From an uncultured Collinsella sp. (lineage in GTDB: Bacteria; Actinomycetota; Coriobacteriia; Coriobacteriales; Coriobacteriaceae): 24,767 nt of DNA. The notes below the pieces were generated by a model that saw only the letters and a list, made by a program, of their open reading frames with translations, did not search any database and was not told the origin of the DNA. Numbering within the stretch: the first letter of the stretch is position 1; each line of letters begins with the position of its first letter. Location of the stretch: contig CATYZK010000029.1 of NCBI GenBank assembly GCA_958415665.1, forward strand, positions 1-24,767, read 5' to 3'. This document shows positions 21,256 to 24,767 of the stretch, piece by piece. A program made the translations under genes and the position numbers.

Positions 21256-22029
21256 CTACTTGTGCGCCTTGCCCTGATTGGCGACGGCGTCGATCTTGGC
21301 GGCGATGGTTGCCGGGTCACCGATGTAGCGCTTGTCGAGGACGTTGAAATCGGTGTCGAAGGTGTAGACGAGCGGCACACCGGTGGGGATGTTAACCTTG
21401 AGGATTTCCTCGGGCGTGAGATGCTCAAACTTCATGACGAGCGAGCGCAGGGAGTTGCCGTGCGCGGCGATGAGCACGCGTTTGCCGGCGAGCATCTGGG
21501 GGCGAATCTCGTCCTCAAAATAGGGCCAGGCGCGGGCGATTGTGTCTTTGAGGCACTCGGTGTAGGGCAGCTGGTCGGGTGCGATGTCGCGGTATTGCTC
21601 CTGGGTGTGGGGGTCGCGCGTGTCGCCCGGCTCGAGTGCCGGCGGACAGACATCGAAGGAGCGGCGCCAGATGAGCACCTGCTCATCGCCGTGCTCTGCT
21701 GCGGCATCGGCTTTGTTGAGACCCTGCAGCGCGCCGTAGTGACGCTCGTTGAGTTTCCAGGACTTGATGACGGGCAGCCACTCGCGGTCCATCTGGCCGA
21801 GCACGATGTTGAGGGTGTGGATCGCGCGCTTGAGGCGCGAGGTGTAGCAGATGTCAAAGTCGAAACCCGCCTCTTTGAGGGCACGGCCGCCTGCCGCCGC
21901 CTCTTCGCGGCCCGTGTCGGTGAGCTCGACATCGGTCCAGCCGGTGAACAGGTTGAGCTTGTTCCACTCGGATTCTCCGTGACGGATAAGGACGAGTTGC
22001 ATCGTCTGCTGCTCTGCATGGTGTGCCAT
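21256..22029 (-). CDS. gpmA: 2,3-bisphosphoglycerate-dependent phosphoglycerate mutase
   Basis: The enzyme interconverts 3- and 2-phosphoglycerate in glycolysis through a phospho-histidine. The 257-residue protein begins the catalytic core with LVLIRHGESEWNKLNLFTGW, whose His17 becomes phosphorylated. SRLKRAIHT near residue 65 and LNERHYGALQGLNK near 93 contribute the acid/base Glu. LIAAHGNSLRSLVMKFE near 186 holds the second His. Length and the LNERHYG motif identify the dPGM type rather than a broad phosphatase. The ATG at 22029 has a strong AAGGAGG site six bases before it; an inner ATG at residue 10 does not. mntH follows downstream. The promoter is at 22082-22110. Confidence 0.96.
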   Translation of the reverse strand: MAHHAEQQTMQLVLIRHGESEWNKLNLFTGWTDVELTDTGREEAAAGGRALKEAGFDFDICYTSRLKRAIHTLNIVLGQMDREWLPVIKSWKLNERHYGALQGLNKADAAAEHGDEQVLIWRRSFDVCPPALEPGDTRDPHTQEQYRDIAPDQLPYTECLKDTIARAWPYFEDEIRPQMLAGKRVLIAAHGNSLRSLVMKFEHLTPEEILKVNIPTGVPLVYTFDTDFNVLDKRYIGDPATIAAKIDAVANQGKAHK

Positions 22030-22046
22030 GGGGGCCTCCTTGATCT

Positions 22047-22063
22047 GGCACGGCGTGCGTGCC
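22047..22063 (-). repeat. Hairpin in the gpmA 5' leader
   Basis: GGCACG (22047-22052) and CGTGCC (22058-22063) pair around a five-base loop, within the predicted leader and 18 bases before the gpmA start. There is no T tract. It could stabilise or slow translation of the mRNA. Confidence 0.4.
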
Positions 22064-22081
22064 GTTTACTTGACGCCGCAA

Positions 22082-22110
22082 AGGATACCCGTTTTAGACT
22101 CAAAAGTTAA
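22082..22110 (-). promoter_or_regulatory. Promoter TTAACT-17-TATCCT for gpmA-mntH
   Basis: On the - strand, TTAACT (22105-22110) and TATCCT (22082-22087) are 17 bases apart, giving a leader of about 45 bases. The 496-base divergent gap 22030-22525 contains this promoter, a gpmA leader hairpin, the family A array and the gltB control region. Confidence 0.5.
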
Positions 22111-22164
22111 CCAAGACTAACAAAAATGTGATTTTAGGCATGGTTGGTGCAATGGGGGCGTAAT

Positions 22165-22383
22165 TGTCTCAATCTGTAACAGTTGGCTGCCGAAACCGGC
22201 CCTTCGTGTTACAGATCGAGACATTCGGAGCCGCCTCTCGGAAACATCTCAATCTGTAACATCTGGGGGCCGAAGTTGGCTCTATCTGTTACAGATTTAG
22301 ACAAACGACACCCGTCCTGCAGAAAATCTCAATCTGTAACAGTTAGACGTCCAAATGGGCTCCTCGTGTTACAGATCGAGACA
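22165..22383. repeat. Tandem array of three family A stem-loops, exact 80-bp period
   Basis: Unit 1 has arms 22165-22181 and 22207-22223. Unit 2 has arms 22245-22261 and 22287-22303. Unit 3 has arms 22325-22341 and 22367-22383. Left arms share CTCAATCTGTAACA; right arms share TGTTACAGAT. Every loop is 25 bases, the unit starts are exactly 80 bases apart, and the spacers between units are 21 bases and unrelated. Loops share a core like CCGAA-TTGGCTC. Variation is mostly outside the arm tips. There is no ORF and no T tract. It lies between the gpmA promoter and the gltB promoter. It is not a CRISPR array, because the repeats are palindromic with large loops and there are no uniform unique spacers. 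A fourth copy is at 19839. Confidence 0.9.
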
Positions 22384-22425
22384 ATACGCAGCCCTGCCGT
22401 CCCCGGGAGACCATTTGTGACGTGC

Positions 22426-22484
22426 GTTACGCGATTGTTTCGAAACGGGTGGGAAACACAATGGGCCGGCGATGCCCCTAGTAT
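22426..22484 (+). promoter_or_regulatory. gltB control region: 11-bp-phased boxes, palindrome and -10
   Basis: GTTAC (22426), GTTTC (22437) and, offset by five, GAAAC (22442) and GAAAC (22453) recur at 11-base steps. GTTTCGAAAC (22437-22446) is a perfect 10-bp palindrome. The 11-base phasing of GTnAC/GAAAC-type pentamers recalls GlnR boxes of actinobacteria, though the order is not the standard one. TAGTAT at 22479-22484 is a plausible -10, with no good -35, which would suit an activator-dependent promoter. The leader carries GGGGAGGA before the ATG. Confidence 0.35.
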
Positions 22485-22525
22485 GCCTATTCAACTGACT
22501 GTCTAATATCTAGGGGAGGATCGCG

Positions 22526-24767
22526 ATGCAGGCAGATTCCGCTCAGCAGCAGGGCCTTTATCGCCCCGAATTCGACCACGATGCATGTGGCATCGGCGCG
22601 CTTGCCGATATCAACGGCGAGCGCCATCACCAGATTCTGGACGACGCACTGTCCATTCTGGTCAACTTGGAGCACCGCGGCGGTACGGGACTCGAGAAGA
22701 ACACCGGCGACGGTGCCGGTATCCTGTTCCAGGTTCCGCATCACTTTTTTCGCAAAGAGGCTCAAAAGTGCGGTCAGATTCTGCCGGCAGAGGGCGACTA
22801 TGGCGTGGCCATGCTGTTCTTCCCGCAGGACGACAAGGGCGTAGAGGATGCCCGTCGCGTGTTTGAGGAGGGCTGCGCCGAGGCCGGCGTGCCGCTGCTC
22901 TTTTGGCGCGAGGTGCCCGTCGACCCGCACGACCTGGGTGAGACGGCGCGCGCCTGCATGCCCACTATCTTGCAGGCTTTCTTGGGCCGTCCCGACGACA
23001 CGCCCGCCGGCGATGCCTTCGAGCGTCGCCTGTACGTGTGCCGCCGCACCATCGAGAAGAAGGCCGATGCCGAGTTCGCCCTGCGCGACAAGATCTTCTA
23101 CGTGTGCTCCATGAGTTCGCGCACCATCGTGTACAAGGGCATGCTCGTCGCCACGCAGATGCGCCGCTTCTTCATCGACCTCAACGACGCCGCCGTCAAG
23201 ACGGCCGTGGCGCTCGTCCACTCGCGTTACTCCACCAACACCACGCCCAGTTGGGAGCGCGCGCACCCCAACCGCTTTATCATCCACAACGGCGAGATCA
23301 ACACCCTCAAGGGCAACGTCAACTGGATTCGCGCCCGCGAACCCAACCTGTACAGCCCCGTGCTGCAGCACGATCTTGAGCGCGTGATGCCCATCATCAA
23401 CCGCGAGGGTTCCGACTCCGCGATTCTGGACAACGTGCTCGAGTTTTTGGTCATGAACGGTCGTCCGCTCACGCGCGCCGCATCCATGCTGCTGCCCGAG
23501 CCGTGGGACCACAACGACAGCCTGAGCGAGGAGCGCCGCGCCTACGACGCCTACCAGTCCATGCTCATGGAGCCGTGGGACGGTCCGGCTGCCATCGCCT
23601 TTACCGACGGCCGTACCTTGGGTGCCGCCCTCGACCGTAACGGCCTGCGCCCGGCCCGCTACTACGTGACGCGCGACGGCCGCTTTATGCTGGCGAGCGA
23701 GGTGGGCACCATCGAGGTGCGCCCCGAGAACATCCTGACGAGCGGCTGCCTGGGACCGGGCCAGATGCTCGAGGTTGACTTTGCCCGCGGCCGCGTGATC
23801 TACAACGACGAGCTGCGCGCCCGCTATGCCAAGGAAAAGCCCTACCGCGACTGGATCGCCGAGGAGACGCTGACCGTCGACGCGCTTGACAAGCCCGCCG
23901 CGCCCGCGCCCGCCGAGGACGCCGAGGTGCCCGCCGCCGTGCGTATGGCCAAGCTCGGCTACCACTGGGATGACGTCGACGAGGTCGTGCGCCCCATGGC
24001 CCAGCAGGGCAAGGCCCCGCTCGCCTCGATGGGTATCGATGCGCCGTTGGCCTGCCTGTCCAAGAAGACGCGTTCGTTCTTTGACTACTTCTATCAGCTG
24101 TTCGCCCAGGTCACGAATCCTCCGATCGATGCCCTGCGCGAGCATATGGTGACTTCGACCACGCTCTACCTGGGCAACCACGGCAACCTGCTCGAGGATT
24201 CCCGTACGGCCTGCCAGCTGGTGCGCTTGGAGCGTCCGCTGCTGAGCGAGGAGGAGTTTGACCGCATCTGCGCCATCGACCGCGTGGGCTTTAAGACTCG
24301 CCGCTTCCGTGCCGTCTACCGCCGTGGTGCGGGTGAGGGCGCGCTGCAGGCTGCGCTCAAACAGCTTGCCGAGGACGTCGAGGCCGCGGTCCGCGATGGC
24401 GTGAACATTGTGGTGCTGAGCGACCGTGCTGCGGTGGGCGAGGTCCCTGTGCCCTCGCTGCTCGCCGTGGGCTGCGTGCACAACCACCTGATCCGCGCCG
24501 GCGTGCGCACCTTTGCCGATATCGTGGTGGAGTGTGGCGACGCCGTGTCTCCGCACGACTTTGCGGCGCTGGTGGGCTACTCCGCGAGCGGTATCTATCC
24601 GTACAACGCGCATGCGTGCATTCGTGACTTGGCGGCACGCGGCGATTTGGACGTGACGGCCGAGCAGGGCATCGCCAACTACAACAAGGCTGCGACCGCC
24701 GGCATCGTCTCCATCATGTCCAAGATGGGCATCTCCACGGTGCAGAGCTACCATTCGGCGCAGATCT
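22526..24767 (+). CDS. gltB: Glutamate synthase large subunit, N-terminal part (3' truncated by window edge)
   Basis: GltB uses ammonia released from glutamine to convert 2-oxoglutarate into two glutamates, with GltD or ferredoxin supplying electrons. The frame is open to the window end (747 residues of about 1500). After a 20-residue propeptide the catalytic nucleophile is Cys21, in DACGIGALADI. NLEHRGGTGLEKNTGDGAGI is near residues 48-67. The Ntn amidotransferase domain continues with HSRYSTNTTPSWERAHPNR and HNGEINTLKGNVNWIR (about 230-266) and DRNGLRPARYYVT near 370. The central domain begins by about 480 (FDYFYQLFAQVTNPPIDALR near 515). The ATG at 22526 follows GGGGAGGA. Expected partner gltD would lie beyond the window. 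Confidence 0.97.
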   Translation, partial: MQADSAQQQGLYRPEFDHDACGIGALADINGERHHQILDDALSILVNLEHRGGTGLEKNTGDGAGILFQVPHHFFRKEAQKCGQILPAEGDYGVAMLFFPQDDKGVEDARRVFEEGCAEAGVPLLFWREVPVDPHDLGETARACMPTILQAFLGRPDDTPAGDAFERRLYVCRRTIEKKADAEFALRDKIFYVCSMSSRTIVYKGMLVATQMRRFFIDLNDAAVKTAVALVHSRYSTNTTPSWERAHPNRFIIHNGEINTLKGNVNWIRAREPNLYSPVLQHDLERVMPIINREGSDSAILDNVLEFLVMNGRPLTRAASMLLPEPWDHNDSLSEERRAYDAYQSMLMEPWDGPAAIAFTDGRTLGAALDRNGLRPARYYVTRDGRFMLASEVGTIEVRPENILTSGCLGPGQMLEVDFARGRVIYNDELRARYAKEKPYRDWIAEETLTVDALDKPAAPAPAEDAEVPAAVRMAKLGYHWDDVDEVVRPMAQQGKAPLASMGIDAPLACLSKKTRSFFDYFYQLFAQVTNPPIDALREHMVTSTTLYLGNHGNLLEDSRTACQLVRLERPLLSEEEFDRICAIDRVGFKTRRFRAVYRRGAGEGALQAALKQLAEDVEAAVRDGVNIVVLSDRAAVGEVPVPSLLAVGCVHNHLIRAGVRTFADIVVECGDAVSPHDFAALVGYSASGIYPYNAHACIRDLAARGDLDVTAEQGIANYNKAATAGIVSIMSKMGISTVQSYHSAQI

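Noticed and set aside
22165..22383. CRISPR array
   Set aside because: The repeats are palindromic arms around 25-base loops with related, not unique, sequence. There are only three units at an 80-bp period and no cas genes in the window.
22165..22383. Integron attC cassette array
   Set aside because: No integrase gene of that type, no ORFs between units, and units are only 80 bp apart.
22487..24754. 755-codon open frame antisense to gltB
   Set aside because: It mirrors a highly conserved gltB frame; GC-rich codon bias removes stops from the opposite strand. It has no ribosome binding site and no family resemblance. The same holds for the long antisense frames at 2857-4578, 8925-10325 and 13011-14864.

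Overview
The window looks like chromosome of a Gram-positive, GC-rich (roughly 60%) gut actinobacterium of the class Coriobacteriia, most likely Collinsella or a close relative. This is inferred from protein character and gene order (secA-prfB, ftsE-ftsX, a transketolase in two halves, rnr, smpB), not from a database search. There is no phage, plasmid or CRISPR array. Genes are dense, mostly on the + strand and separated by strong hairpins.

Layout. 1-2456: 3' part of secA and prfB (peptide release factor 2), overlapping by one base. 2457-5494: a YitT-type membrane protein, then a two-gene transketolase. 5495-5936: a palindrome-rich intergenic region that includes an inverted repeat with perfect 28-bp arms. 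5937-10328: ftsE (with a long Pro/Ala/Gln-rich N-terminal extension), ftsX and rnr (RNase R). 10391-11572: a lone serine recombinase, a possible small membrane-protein ORF, and operator-like palindromes. 11573-16018: a complete set for importing and degrading N-acetylmuramic acid sugars: murR (RpiR-type regulator), murQ (etherase), a MurP-like PTS EIIBC, and a MupG/DUF871 6-phospho-muramidase. 16111-16881: an ArsC/Spx-like protein and a convergent unknown gene. 17148-17315: tRNA-Gln(CUG) and tRNA-Glu(CUC). 17413-18790: a TPR-like protein overlapping smpB. 18997-19733: a flavin reductase and a minimal rubredoxin, together equivalent to a split Hrb-type protein. 19924-22029 (- strand): gpmA followed by mntH. 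22526-end: 5' half of gltB (glutamate synthase large subunit).

How the genes work together. secA, prfB, ftsEX, rnr, smpB and the tRNAs form a protein-export, translation-quality and division core. The MurNAc cluster is a cell-wall-sugar scavenging unit placed between rnr and smpB, which are often neighbours elsewhere. The flavin reductase and rubredoxin fit electron transfer to an oxygen- or NO-reducing flavodiiron protein in an anaerobe.

Most unusual points: (1) a family of stem-loop repeats with 17-nt arms and an exactly 25-nt loop, three of them in tandem at an exact 80-bp period upstream of gltB plus a fourth copy near mntH; a second family with 21-nt arms also has a 25-nt loop. (2) A release factor 2 with Ser-Pro-Thr where Ser-Pro-Phe is expected, in a window whose stops are 11 TAG, 7 TAA and only 3 TGA. 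(3) Intrinsic terminators so close to start codons (yitT, mupG) that the genes must be transcribed through them.
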